Part shown: piece after piece, positions 1 to 9,107 of the stretch
Layout: the number at the start of each line of letters is the position of its first letter
How positions within the stretch are numbered: the stretch's first letter is position 1
From: Paenibacillus sp. JNUCC32
GTDB lineage: Bacteria; Bacillota; Bacilli; Paenibacillales; Paenibacillaceae
Reading direction: 5' to 3'
Assembly: GCF_014863545.1 (NCBI RefSeq)
Contig: NZ_CP062260.1
Coordinates: 5,729,501-5,793,500, forward strand
Length of the DNA stretch: 64,000 nt
Notes under the pieces: model-generated
The model's database searches: none
What the model saw: only the letters and a program-made list of their open reading frames with translations
What the model was told of the DNA's origin: nothing
Position numbers and translations under genes: made by a program

Positions 1-11
1 TGAACAGGAAG

Positions 12-743
12 ATGCAGGGAACCATTCTGGTGGTGGATGACGAACAGCCCATCGCCGATATTTTAAAGTTTAACTTGGAAAAAGAGGGCTATGAGGTCAT
101 CTGCGCCTTTGACGGCATCAGCGCCGTGGAGATTGCGCTCACGCAGCGGCCGGATTTGATGCTGCTTGATTTGATGCTGCCCGGCAAAGACGGAATGGAC
201 GTGTGCCGCGAGGTACGTGCCGCTAACCTGCAGATCCCGATCATCATGCTGACGGCGAAGGACGGAGAGATCGACAAGGTGCTTGGGCTTGAACTCGGGG
301 CGGATGATTACGTGACGAAGCCGTTCAGCACGAGAGAAATACTCGCACGCGTGAAGGCGCATCTGCGACGTCAGCAGAAGCCGGACAACTCGGCGGATAA
401 CACAGGCGGCACAAGTGCAGGCGGACAAGGCCTGCGGCTGTTTGAGCTGTTTATTGATACGGACATGTACATGGTATATAAAAGCGGGGAAGCGCTCGAT
501 CTGACGCACCGCGAATATGAATTGGTTTATTATTTGGCCCGTAATGCCGGCAAAGTGATGACTCGGGAACATTTGCTGCAGGCGGTATGGGGCTTTGAAT
601 ACTTTGGCGATGTGCGAACCGTGGACGTGACGATCCGCCGGCTTCGCGAGAAGATTGAAGAGAATCCGAGCAAACCGGAATATATCCTGACTCGGCGCGG
701 ACTGGGCTACCTGATGCGCAGCGCGAAAAACGGAGGCCTGTAA
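12..743 (+). CDS. walR: Response regulator WalR (YycF)
   Basis: DNA-binding response regulator of the essential WalRK system that controls cell-wall hydrolase genes in Bacillales. An N-terminal receiver domain (about residues 4-117) has the acidic pair D9/D10, the phospho-acceptor D53 and the K in the DDYVTKPF motif. A C-terminal OmpR/PhoB winged helix covers about residues 140-235 and ends in the typical [12 protein letters not shown]. The start aligns with the family N-terminus (ILVVDDE a few residues in). The Shine-Dalgarno (SD) sequence is poor as seen (AGGA very close to the ATG), and only 11 upstream bases are visible, so a slightly earlier start is possible. The stop overlaps the walK start (TAATG). 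A Gly/Ser/Asn-rich linker of about 20 residues between the domains is longer than in B. subtilis. Confidence 0.96.
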   Translation: MQGTILVVDDEQPIADILKFNLEKEGYEVICAFDGISAVEIALTQRPDLMLLDLMLPGKDGMDVCREVRAANLQIPIIMLTAKDGEIDKVLGLELGADDYVTKPFSTREILARVKAHLRRQQKPDNSADNTGGTSAGGQGLRLFELFIDTDMYMVYKSGEALDLTHREYELVYYLARNAGKVMTREHLLQAVWGFEYFGDVRTVDVTIRRLREKIEENPSKPEYILTRRGLGYLMRSAKNGGL

Positions 744-2572
744 TGAAGTGGCTGTCCTTCTTCCGCACCATCCAGGCGAAGGTCATCATCATTTATGTCC
801 TTCTCATTCTGATCGCGATGCAGCTGATCGGGGTGTATTTTGTGAGTGCGATGAAGAACTCGCTGACCAGCAACTTCACGAAGGACTTGCAGGAACGCGC
901 CGAACTGATGTCGGTTTTGGCGGCCAAAACCCTTGGCGGCGAGAACGATACCGAGGAGGATCCGATCGAGAGCCTGCGCGTCATGGTGAACAATCTGTTC
1001 AACCTGAACGGCGCCGAGATCCAGGTGCTGGATTCCACCGGGCGGGTGCTGACCACCTCGCTGCCCTCCCATGCCGATTATGTGAGCACCAAGAACACGC
1101 AGACGGTTGTCAGTCGGGCCTTGCAGGGAATACAGGATAATGAAGAGTACATCATCGACGATGATAATATCCGCAAAAAAGTGGTGGCCAAGCCCGTCAT
1201 GTACAACGAGAAAATCGTCGGCGCGATATATATCGTAGCCAGCATGAGCGAGCTGTACAGCACGATGCAGCGGATCAACAATATTTTTATATCGGGCATT
1301 CTTTTGGCCCTCGGCTTGACCGCGGTGCTCGGCGTCATCCTGTCGCATACGATTACTCATCCGATCAAGGAGCTGACCAAGCACGCGCGGGCCGTCGCGG
1401 ACGGCCGGTTTACCGAGAAAACGCCGGTATTCGGCAGCGATGAGATCGGCCAGCTCAGCCAGGCGTTCAACTATATGACCAGCCGTCTGCGCGAAGCTCT
1501 CTCGCAGAACGAAGAAGAGAAGGAGAAGCTTGCTTCGATCCTGACCAATATGAGCGACGGCGTGATCGCAACCGATGAGGCAGGGCGTGTCATCCTGATG
1601 AACCGGCGCGCCGGCGAAATGCTGGGCGTGGAGGGGGAAGAACTGGCAGGACACGATATCGTGTCCCTGCTGGGCCTGGAAGAATCCGAATCCGAAGCCT
1701 TGGCGCGCGGCGAAGGCCATGATTCGAAGCTGCTTGAGATTACGCCGCGCGAGGGCGGCGAGCCGTTCATGATGCGCGTGACCTTCACGCCGATTCACCG
1801 GCGGGAGATTGGCATCACGGGTACGATTGCCGTGCTGCAGGACGTCACCGAGCAGGAGAAGCTGGAGGCATCCCGGCGGGAGTTCGTGGCGAATGTATCC
1901 CATGAGCTGCGCACGCCGCTGACCACCATCAAGAGTTATACCGAGGCGCTGGAGGATGGCGCGCTGGAGGATAAACAGATGGGGCCGAGATTCGTCGGCG
2001 TCATCCAGAATGAGACCGGCCGGATGATCCGGCTGGTGACGGACCTGCTGCATTTGTCCCGGCTGGATTCCAAGGAGGCCGCTCTGCATAAGGAGCGGAC
2101 GGACATCGTGGAAATGCTGGAGGACGTAGAGGACCGATTCTCTTTCCAAATGAAGCAAAAGCATATTCGCACCATTATCGAAGTGAAGCCGGGCGTATCC
2201 ACGGCGATGCTGGACCGGGACGGCATTGACCAGGTTCTCGATAACCTGATATCCAACGCCCTTAAATATACGCCGGACGGAGGCACCATCACCATGGATG
2301 CAAGCATAACGGAGGAAGGCATGTTATCCTTATCCGTTAAGGATACCGGGATCGGTATTCCGAAGAAGGATCTGGACCGGATCTTTGAGCGCTTCTATCG
2401 GGTGGATAAAGCACGGACGCGCAATTTAGGCGGAACGGGCCTCGGTCTGTCCATTGCCCGGGAAATTGTCAGGGCACATGGAGGTTTCATTACGCTTCAA
2501 TCCGAATTGGAGAAGGGCACCACGGTGACCTTTACCTTGCCCCTGGACGATGAGGGGAGGGTGTTAGCGTGA
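743..2572 (+). CDS. walK: Sensor histidine kinase WalK (YycG)
   Basis: Membrane sensor kinase that phosphorylates WalR. Order of domains: TM1 (about residues 12-34), an extracellular sensor region, TM2 (about 181-203), HAMP (about 203-255), PAS (about 262-370), HisKA with the phospho-acceptor His387 in the VSHELRTPL motif, and HATPase with N box (NLISNALKYTP), G1 box (DTGIGIP) and G2 box (GGTGLGLSI). Length 609 matches the family. The ATG overlaps the walR stop by one base, so the two are translationally coupled. Its end overlaps walH by four bases (GTGA). Confidence 0.96.
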   Translation: MKWLSFFRTIQAKVIIIYVLLILIAMQLIGVYFVSAMKNSLTSNFTKDLQERAELMSVLAAKTLGGENDTEEDPIESLRVMVNNLFNLNGAEIQVLDSTGRVLTTSLPSHADYVSTKNTQTVVSRALQGIQDNEEYIIDDDNIRKKVVAKPVMYNEKIVGAIYIVASMSELYSTMQRINNIFISGILLALGLTAVLGVILSHTITHPIKELTKHARAVADGRFTEKTPVFGSDEIGQLSQAFNYMTSRLREALSQNEEEKEKLASILTNMSDGVIATDEAGRVILMNRRAGEMLGVEGEELAGHDIVSLLGLEESESEALARGEGHDSKLLEITPREGGEPFMMRVTFTPIHRREIGITGTIAVLQDVTEQEKLEASRREFVANVSHELRTPLTTIKSYTEALEDGALEDKQMGPRFVGVIQNETGRMIRLVTDLLHLSRLDSKEAALHKERTDIVEMLEDVEDRFSFQMKQKHIRTIIEVKPGVSTAMLDRDGIDQVLDNLISNALKYTPDGGTITMDASITEEGMLSLSVKDTGIGIPKKDLDRIFERFYRVDKARTRNLGGTGLGLSIAREIVRAHGGFITLQSELEKGTTVTFTLPLDDEGRVLA

Positions 2573-3843
2573 AGGAACGATTGAAAACCGTGCTGCTGGT
2601 CCTGTTGGTCGTTGGCAGCTTGGTACAGAGTTATGTGTTGATTTTCCGTTTTCCGGGCAGCGACTCGGTTGTGCAATCGAAGGACGCCTATATCCGAACC
2701 GAGGAGATGGGGCCGGAAGAGAAGCCCGAGAATCTACTCTTTCCCGACAAAATGGTCATTCATCTGGGCGAAGACAAGCATACGGTGTTCTATCCGAACG
2801 ATACGTTCTATAATCTCGTGTATAACCGGCTTAAAGGCCGGACCTTTGATAATTTCCAGCGGCGGATGGTCAGCAACATCGATTGGGCCAAGGTTCGTTC
2901 CGAGAATCGAGGCATTGAGCTGAGCTTTGATTCAGGCATTCCGGTAACGCTGCTCCAGAGAGTGATGCAAATCGTCCCGGATACCCTGTTTGAAGGGGAA
3001 AGTATCAACAAAATGTGGCTGTACAGCGTGGAAGGCGAAGCGAAGATCCATGTCATGTTTTTCAGTACGGAGGGCGATGTCGTCTATGAAGCCGCCCAGG
3101 CGGATTTGACCGTACAGGACGTGGATCAGCTGGTGGACTTCGGGCTGAGCTGGACGCCGTATAAGATGGTGGAAGGCCGGTATTATACCCCGGAGAAGGA
3201 GCTGAATATGGTCAGCATTGAGCTGCCGATCGGGGAATATACGGTTGATCAAATGCAGCGCAGCCTGTTTTTTGACCCAAGCATCACCCGCAACATTCGG
3301 GAAAAAGACGGCTCCGAGATTTATACGGACAGTAAGCGGAGCCTCCAGGTAGACCAGGGACAGAAATGGATCAGCTATACCGATCCGGCTGCGCCGCCAT
3401 CCGGAGAGAGCAGTCCCGGCAAGGATGTGCTGTCCGCCATCGATTTCGTGAATCAGCACGGGGGCTGGAACGGCACATACAGGCTGGCTAAAGCGGGTGA
3501 ATCCGAGGATCGGACGCTGGTGAAATTCCAGCAATACTACGGCGGATTTCCGATCCTGAATACGCCAGGCTTCCAATATGGCGTCATGGAATTGGACTTG
3601 CAGCAGGGAACGGTAACCTCCTATGAGCGCTCGCTGTTATATCTCGAGCCGGCCTCTTTGAAGAAACAGATGGTAAAGCTTATGGGAGGCGAGGCCTTGG
3701 AAGCGAAGCTGAAGCCTTACGAGGAGAGTGTGGTTACAGGTCTGGATCCCGCCTATTTACCGGTGCTGACGGGAGAAGGGCTGCTGCTGAAGCCGGTATG
3801 GGCTTTAAAGCTCCAGAACGGCTCGGTTGTCATACTCGAGTAA
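2569..3843 (+). CDS. walH: WalRK regulatory protein WalH (YycH)
   Basis: Membrane-anchored accessory protein. In B. subtilis YycH and YycI bind WalK and lower its activity. One N-terminal TM helix (about residues 7-25, LLVLLVVGSLVQSYVLIF) is followed by a large extracytoplasmic domain with the YycH-type three-part fold. The GTG start is set by GGGAGG at about 2555-2560 and by the GTGA overlap with walK. At 424 residues it is close to the family length. Position between walK and walI supports the name more strongly than any single motif. Confidence 0.9.
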   Translation: MKERLKTVLLVLLVVGSLVQSYVLIFRFPGSDSVVQSKDAYIRTEEMGPEEKPENLLFPDKMVIHLGEDKHTVFYPNDTFYNLVYNRLKGRTFDNFQRRMVSNIDWAKVRSENRGIELSFDSGIPVTLLQRVMQIVPDTLFEGESINKMWLYSVEGEAKIHVMFFSTEGDVVYEAAQADLTVQDVDQLVDFGLSWTPYKMVEGRYYTPEKELNMVSIELPIGEYTVDQMQRSLFFDPSITRNIREKDGSEIYTDSKRSLQVDQGQKWISYTDPAAPPSGESSPGKDVLSAIDFVNQHGGWNGTYRLAKAGESEDRTLVKFQQYYGGFPILNTPGFQYGVMELDLQQGTVTSYERSLLYLEPASLKKQMVKLMGGEALEAKLKPYEESVVTGLDPAYLPVLTGEGLLLKPVWALKLQNGSVVILE

Positions 3844-3880
3844 TCATACGGGGTACATTGAATCACAAGGAGGGATATTC

Positions 3881-4630
3881 ATGGATTGGGGCCGTGCCAA
3901 AAATGTTCTGATTTACGCGTTTTTGCTGCTGAATCTAGTACTGGGCTATCAGCTCTGGATGGATTACCGCGAGCAGGTCGGCTCCAATCTGGATTTCACC
4001 TCGCTTTCCGAGAGCACCCAGCAGGTGATGGAGGAGAATGGGATTCAATTGCTGAGTCCGATCCCGACGGAAACGCCGCAGCTGCCCAAAATTAATTATA
4101 TCTACAGCGCGGAAGCCCAGGGCGAGCCGGTAGGGCTGGAGCAGCCGGTGGACACGAAGCTGATTTATGCCGATGAGAAGGAATTGCGCAATGCGCTGGA
4201 AGGCAAGATTGCGGATCTCGGGAACTATCGCCATGACGAGCCGTCGGACAAGGAGAATGTCTTCATATTCCGGCCGTTGGTGCAGAAGGAATGGCCGCTG
4301 TTTAACGTGGAGTTGGAGTTTATCCATGAAGCCCAGAAGATTCATGCGTTTCGCGAACCTGTGTTTGAGATTCTGCCAAGCAGCGATATGGAGGAACAGA
4401 AGGTTCTGCCTGCATCGAAGGCCTTGGAAACCCTTATCGAACGTAATTTCATCCCGCCTGATTCGGCGGTACGCGATATTCAGCTTGGTTATTATGGGCA
4501 GTTGTTTAATACAGAGGATCAGTTGGCAGCACCGACCTGGCGGTTTACGCTGGATCATGGCGAGATGATCTATGTGCAGGGCATCAGCGGGGATGTGCTG
4601 ACGCCAAAAAGCGATACGACAAAGGAGTAA
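3881..4630 (+). CDS. walI: WalRK regulatory protein WalI (YycI)
   Basis: Second membrane-anchored regulator of WalK, partner of WalH. The start is the ATG at 3881, behind a strong AAGGAGGG at 3868-3874. The frame is open 18 codons further back, into the walH stop, but no SD supports that. The resulting 249-residue protein begins MDWGRAKN, typical of the family, with one TM helix (about residues 7-25) and an extracytoplasmic YycI domain. It is 37 bases downstream of walH and 7 bases before walJ, in the same operon. Confidence 0.92.
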   Translation: MDWGRAKNVLIYAFLLLNLVLGYQLWMDYREQVGSNLDFTSLSESTQQVMEENGIQLLSPIPTETPQLPKINYIYSAEAQGEPVGLEQPVDTKLIYADEKELRNALEGKIADLGNYRHDEPSDKENVFIFRPLVQKEWPLFNVELEFIHEAQKIHAFREPVFEILPSSDMEEQKVLPASKALETLIERNFIPPDSAVRDIQLGYYGQLFNTEDQLAAPTWRFTLDHGEMIYVQGISGDVLTPKSDTTKE

Positions 4631-4637
4631 CAAGACT

Positions 4638-5441
4638 ATGGGGATTTCATTTTCCGTGCTGTCGAGCGGCTCAACGGGCAATGCGACCATTGTCCGCAAT
4701 GAGGATACGACACTGCTGATCGATGCGGGCCTAAGTGCAAGGCGCATCGATGAGCTGTTGAAGGAACGCGAAATGATGGGAGAAGAAATCGACGGAATCC
4801 TGGTCACGCATGAGCATTCGGATCATATCCGGGGGCTTGGCGCGGTGGCGCGCAAATACAATCTGCCGATCTATGCGAATGAGAAGACGTGGGAAGCGAT
4901 GAGCAAGTCGCTGGGCAAGATTGCGGAAGAGAACCGGATTGTGCTGGAGAGTCATGAGGTCAAGGATTTTGGCACGCTGCGGGTGGAGCCGTTTGAAATA
5001 TCCCATGACGCTGCGGCACCGGTCGGTTACTGCTTCTATGACGGCGACGAGAAGCTGGGCGTTGCCACGGACCTCGGTTATGTCAGCGACAAGGTGAAGA
5101 AAGCGCTGGATGGATCGGATGTGCTGGTGCTGGAAGCCAATCACGATATCGAGATGCTCCGGATGGGACGGTATCCGTGGAATACCAAGCGCCGGATTCT
5201 CGGCGATATGGGGCATTTGTCGAATAATTCGGCAGGCGATGCGTTAAGCGAATTGCTGACGGGCGATACCAAACGGACGTATCTGGCCCATCTCAGCCTG
5301 GATCATAACATGATGGACCTGGCAAGAATGACCGTACGCGACACGATGGAAGACCGCGGCTGCTTCTTCAAGGACAGCGAGTTTAAATTGTGCGATACGT
5401 ATTATGACCGTCCGACCCCTTGGGATAAAGTCGGGGAATAG
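4638..5441 (+). CDS. walJ: MBL-fold metallohydrolase WalJ (YycJ)
   Basis: Cytoplasmic metallo-beta-lactamase-fold hydrolase of the YycJ/WalJ family. Reported work links it to DNA processing and to coordination of division with cell-wall homeostasis; its substrate cannot be read from sequence. The metal site is clear: H58-x-H60-x-D62-H63 in THEHSDH, then a further His in the FEISHDAAAP stretch, and the D/H pair in VLEANHD. SD AAAGGAG at 4621-4627 precedes the ATG by 10 bases. It is the last gene of the walRKHIJ run, closed by the hairpin at 5509-5544. Confidence 0.93.
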   Translation: MGISFSVLSSGSTGNATIVRNEDTTLLIDAGLSARRIDELLKEREMMGEEIDGILVTHEHSDHIRGLGAVARKYNLPIYANEKTWEAMSKSLGKIAEENRIVLESHEVKDFGTLRVEPFEISHDAAAPVGYCFYDGDEKLGVATDLGYVSDKVKKALDGSDVLVLEANHDIEMLRMGRYPWNTKRRILGDMGHLSNNSAGDALSELLTGDTKRTYLAHLSLDHNMMDLARMTVRDTMEDRGCFFKDSEFKLCDTYYDRPTPWDKVGE

Positions 5442-5508
5442 TTTAGTGAGACAGCTTGCCTTGGACGAATTCAGCATTCATAACATGGATATCTTAAAAT
5501 AGGCATGA

Positions 5509-5544
5509 GCAAAACAGCCCCATGATGACGTGGGGCTGTTTTGC
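5509..5544. terminator. Bidirectional terminator between walJ and the spore-protein gene
   Basis: Perfect 14-bp stem (GCAAAACAGCCCCA with its complement) around an 8-base loop. The T-rich arm ends lie within the stem, so it can work for walJ (+) and for the converging minus-strand gene. Confidence 0.85.
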
Positions 5545-5586
5545 TGTTGCGGACGGACGCATCACATGCTGAGAAACGGCTCGTCT

Positions 5587-5850
5587 CTAACGCTTGCTGA
5601 GGTTTTCTTGCGCCATACGAACCATTTCCCGAACCATGGAACCGCCGATGGCACCGCCGACTTTACCCGCCTGTTCGGTGGTCAGGTCTCTGTTGTCGCC
5701 GGGTTTCAGCGGTACGCCGAGTGATTTGGCCACCTCATATTTGAGGTCCTGCTGCCGCTGCGGGTCGACTTGATAGCCTTCGTTTCGCATCACGTTCGTC
5801 ATGAACTGCTGCATTTCGGGACTCCGGTGCCGCCGTGATCTTCTTGCCAT
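5587..5850 (-). CDS. Alpha/beta-type small acid-soluble spore protein
   Basis: Small DNA-binding protein expected to coat and protect spore DNA. The 87-residue product begins MARRSRRHRS and carries the family core: a K-x-E-x-A helix followed by LGVPL, then TTEQAGKVGGAIGGSMVREM, the counterpart of the conserved TSRENGSVGGE-MVKRLV block. The start at 5850 is fixed by AAGGAGGG about 7 bases upstream; an ATG six codons earlier lacks spacing for any SD. It is transcribed against the wal operon. Its presence shows the organism forms endospores. Confidence 0.92.
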   Translation of the reverse strand: MARRSRRHRSPEMQQFMTNVMRNEGYQVDPQRQQDLKYEVAKSLGVPLKPGDNRDLTTEQAGKVGGAIGGSMVREMVRMAQENLSKR

Positions 5851-6970
5851 CCTTAACCCTCCTTGCATATGGTTTCCCCTTCATAACATTCCCTGCGGGC
5901 AACCTGCAGATGAATGGATAACCTAACCAGTGCCAGAAAGCAGAGAAGCAGGTCGAAATCCTATGGCTTGCGCAGGCAATGTGCTTTTTTGATAGGTCAA
6001 ACAGGGTAGAAGCCCCTTGTCTGCAGGCATACTGCAGAGGGGACGGGGAAGTATTTTTGCAGCGGAGAGCTTAGGAAAGAATAAGTGACGGTGAATCCAA
6101 ATAGGAATGATGTGTGGGTCGCCGGAGAGATGTAGCGCGGTACTCCGAAATGAACATATTTGGCCTGGAAGACCAACCGTGTTGCCATTTTCTTAACACA
6201 TTTGTTCGGTATAGTCTTTAAAGGGGGAATGCACGAATCAAGGGCTGCCGCTGCCAGGATTGCGGGTATGCCGGAAGAAGGGGTCATGGAATATCCTCGA
6301 AAAATGGAACCTTTTGGCTGTCTGGCTCGTATACAAGGGTATTGTGTTCACCCGGACAATCGCTATGAATCGAATGTAAAATCTCTCTTTACACAGACTC
6401 TTAAAATTGCCATCAATTTAGCATTTGTTTTTACCAAGAAAGCTGACGTGAACCTGTGTTCGTGTGGTACAATAGGAGCACCGGAAGGTCTGAGGGCTGT
6501 GGTTAAGCACCTGCAACGAACTAGAGGACGGGGTGCTTGTATACGCCAAATGAAGCCAACCCAGGTATTCCCATCTTTTTTAGAAAAAAACGGATGTTTC
6601 GCGCTTAAAACGCCCTGTTTGTGGTAATAGAAGGATACAGGGTCTTTTTTGAACGGTCGGGTGTCAATACATACCTTTTCTGGAACTAGATTTCTGGCTG
6701 TGGGTTCAAATATTGGATAAGGAGCGATATTTCACTAAAAGTTCAAAGACAGAGCTCAAAAATGCAACTTTTTGAGCCGCAGAAGAGTCATACAATAGAG
6801 AGATATTTAACAGGTGGCACGCTGCCGATTCATAGAAAGATAGATACATGCGGTGCAAGGCGGTTGTTATGACGACAAGATGATTTTAGTAGGTCAGTCG
6901 GTAATGGCGGTAGGTCTGAAGCTGGTAAAGTATCTTGACGCGTAGCAACCAAGGGGAGAGAGGGATCGCA
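5851..6970. other. 1.1 kb non-coding stretch upstream of htrA
   Basis: No convincing gene on either strand. Contents: a weak promoter-like TGACGT / 18 bp / TACAAT ending near 6475; after it about 170 bases with an AGCACC...GGTGCT long-range pairing; a terminator-like hairpin at 6613-6650; and a perfect 9-bp hairpin (GCTCAAAAA/TTTTTGAGC) at 6754-6777 just before the presumed htrA leader. The layout would suit a small RNA of roughly 170 nt, but I match it to no known RNA family. An open frame at 6160-6627 has no SD and no recognisable motif. Confidence 0.4.
6613..6650 (+). terminator. Terminator-like hairpin in the htrA upstream region
   Basis: CCCTGT (6613-6618) pairs with ACAGGG (6637-6642) and is followed by TCTTTTTT. 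No protein gene precedes it, which is why a non-coding transcript is suspected. Confidence 0.45.
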
Positions 6971-8338
6971 ATGGGATTGTTTGACGATGATTTCTATTCA
7001 ACTAAAATTTCCAGACGGAGCAAAAATACCAGCGAGGACCGATCTGAGCGAACGAAGTGGCGGTCCACCCGCCGCAGGAAGGGTTTATCCACATTCCAGA
7101 TTTCCGCGATCAGTTCCGTGTGCAGCGCCTTGATTGCGGTGATGCTGTTCAGCTTCATTACAGGTCATCCTGCGACGTCGTCACCGATTACCATGATCAA
7201 TGGCAGTCATCAGCTGTCCACGTCGGATGGGGATCCTTATGAACGGATTATTAGCGCTGCCCAGAAGGTGCGTCCTGCGGTTGTCAGCGTATTGACGCAC
7301 AAAGAGACTCCGCTACCTGAAGAGGAAGGGATCGAGGGTGAAGGTCTGGAAGAGGAATCCGGCACGCTGCCTGAGGATGAGGGCGACTTCGAGCTTCCGG
7401 AAGGGTTCGACTTCGGCGATGATTTTGATTTCGGCGAAGATTTCGGCGGCTCGCAAGAGGATGCCCTTGGATCTGGCGTCATCTTCAAGAAACTCGAGGG
7501 CAAAGCCTTCGTGATTACGAATAACCATGTGGTGGAAGGCGCCGATTCCCTGGAGGTTGTGCTGGTAGGTGGCGAGAAGAAAAAAGCGACCTTGGTCGGC
7601 ACGGACAACGTCAGCGATATTGCCGTTCTGTCGATTGACAGCAAAGGCATCGGCGAGGTTGCCGAATTTGGAGACTCCTCCAAGCTTCGTCTCGGCGAAA
7701 CGGTCATCGCCATCGGCAACCCGCTGGGTTTGGGCGATACGCTGACCTCCGGGATTGTCAGCTATACCAACCGCATCATTCCGGTATCCCTGAACCAGGA
7801 CGGCATTTACGACTGGGAGCAGGAGGTCATCCAGACCGACGCAGCCATTAACGAGGGCAACAGCGGAGGCGCTTTGGTGGACCTGAACGGTAAAGTCATC
7901 GGCATCAACACGATGAAGATTGCCGACACCGGCGTCGAAGGACTCGGGTTCGCGATTCCGGTCAACGAAATTACGGAGGTCGTAACCGAGCTGATGCTGA
8001 AGGGGCATATTGCCCGCCCTTATCTCGGCGTATACACCGTCGACTTGAGCAATCCGTATGCTCCGCTGAGCAAGAAGGAGAAGGAGGATCTCAAGCTGCC
8101 GAAGACGGTAACCGAAGGCGTGGTCGTGCTGGATGCGCTTGGCCCTGCGCTGGATGCCGGTCTGCAGCTGAACGACGTGATCGTGAAGCTGGATGGCAAA
8201 CCGATTACAACGACGCTCGAGCTCCGCAAGCACCTGTACTACAACACGAAGGTGGGCGGAGACCTAAACGTGACCTTCTATCGTGACGGCAAGCTGCAGT
8301 CGCTGAAGGTCAAGCTGGAAGAGAAGCCTGGAGAATAA
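6971..8338 (+). CDS. htrA: Membrane-anchored HtrA-type serine protease
   Basis: Envelope quality-control protease of the HtrA/DegP family, in the position of yycK/htrC. The start at 6971 (MGLFDDDF) has GAGGGA six bases upstream; the frame is also open back to 6935 without a good SD. Features in order: basic cytoplasmic tail, one TM helix (about 38-60), a highly acidic linker (about 110-160, mostly E, D, G, F), and a trypsin-like domain with the triad His186 (NNHVV), Asp216 (SDIAV) and Ser298 (GNSGG). A C-terminal PDZ domain (about 350-440) has the GPALDAGL and LNDVIVKLDG motifs. The catalytic domain should face the extracytoplasmic side. Confidence 0.93.
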   Translation: MGLFDDDFYSTKISRRSKNTSEDRSERTKWRSTRRRKGLSTFQISAISSVCSALIAVMLFSFITGHPATSSPITMINGSHQLSTSDGDPYERIISAAQKVRPAVVSVLTHKETPLPEEEGIEGEGLEEESGTLPEDEGDFELPEGFDFGDDFDFGEDFGGSQEDALGSGVIFKKLEGKAFVITNNHVVEGADSLEVVLVGGEKKKATLVGTDNVSDIAVLSIDSKGIGEVAEFGDSSKLRLGETVIAIGNPLGLGDTLTSGIVSYTNRIIPVSLNQDGIYDWEQEVIQTDAAINEGNSGGALVDLNGKVIGINTMKIADTGVEGLGFAIPVNEITEVVTELMLKGHIARPYLGVYTVDLSNPYAPLSKKEKEDLKLPKTVTEGVVVLDALGPALDAGLQLNDVIVKLDGKPITTTLELRKHLYYNTKVGGDLNVTFYRDGKLQSLKVKLEEKPGE

Positions 8339-8752
8339 CGCAGGCTGTCTTGGCGGACGATTTTGCACAGCAAGTGTGCAAATTCCCGCAAAGATGTGTT
8401 TGTTCGGTGTTTATTGAAACAAATAGCGGGTATATATTATCGTTAGCATGGAATAGTATCCATATATAGAGAGATTGAAAAAGGTTAGATACGAGCCGTT
8501 GAAACGGCCGCGAAAGAAGAGCGTGTTTCACGCTCTTTTTTTGCTGCTCACACCTGTATCAAGTTGTGCGGAAGGCCTTGGATGTGAAATCCATGGATGG
8601 ATCGGAAGCTTTTGTGGGTTGAAATACAGCGGGGATGGGCAATTGGGTTAAAAACATTTCTTTTTCTCGTAGAGTGTGGTAGAACAGAAGAGTGGCTATA
8701 CTGGTTTGAAGGTAAACACAACATGAGGCGAAAGATAGAAAGGATGCATAGA
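8339..8752. other. Intergenic region between htrA and the CxxH/CxxC gene
   Basis: Holds the terminator at 8518-8542 and the short hairpin GCCGTTgaaACGGC just before it. I see no coding frame with an SD before 8753 and no clear RNA element. Confidence 0.4.
8518..8542 (+). terminator. Rho-independent terminator
   Basis: AGAGCGTG ttt CACGCTCT followed by six T. It lies 180 bases after htrA. Confidence 0.85.
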
Positions 8753-8920
8753 ATGTACGTCGTATGCAAGGAACATGTGGAACTAGCGATCGAAAATTTC
8801 GTGGATGAATATGAGGATGCCCCGGATATTGTTGATCTGAAGGAGACCGAGTTTTCGGACTGGGACCCACCGGTGAAGTGCGCGGAGTGCGAGAAGCATG
8901 CTGAATTTTTAATTGTGTAA
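8753..8920 (+). CDS. CxxH/CxxC small protein (YyzF-like)
   Basis: A 55-residue protein with a CKEH motif near the N-terminus and CAEC near the C-terminus, a probable small metal-binding site of the CxxH/CxxC family found in this same neighbourhood in Bacillales. Function unknown. Start 8753 (MYVVCKEH) is chosen because the GAAAGG at 8738-8743 is about 9 bases upstream. The ATG at 8744 abuts that SD, and the open frame back to 8597 has no support. Confidence 0.8.
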   Translation: MYVVCKEHVELAIENFVDEYEDAPDIVDLKETEFSDWDPPVKCAECEKHAEFLIV

Positions 8921-8957
8921 CGTGAATTTTTTAATTCAATAAATAATGCGAATGGGA

Positions 8958-8983
8958 AAGCGTGATGAATTCACGCTTTTTTT
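8958..8983 (+). terminator. Rho-independent terminator
   Basis: AAGCGTGA tgaat TCACGCTT followed by a T run. It closes the small CxxH/CxxC gene. Confidence 0.85.
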
Positions 8984-9107
8984 GTTTAAGAGAATCATGA
9001 AGGGAATCGAAGAAACGCAGCTTCGGTGGACAGTCCTGCGTAGTGTATGATGAATGTATAGATTGCACGGAGGCGCGAAAACCTATCGTGAATGGAGACG
9101 ATCAGAA

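Noticed and set aside
707..2164. 485-codon open frame on the minus strand opposite walK
   Set aside because: Exact antisense of a well-supported kinase gene; no SD or family motif, composition of a codon-shadow frame.
6160..6627. 155-codon plus-strand frame upstream of htrA
   Set aside because: No SD, no recognisable domain, runs through the terminator-like hairpin; treated as non-coding.
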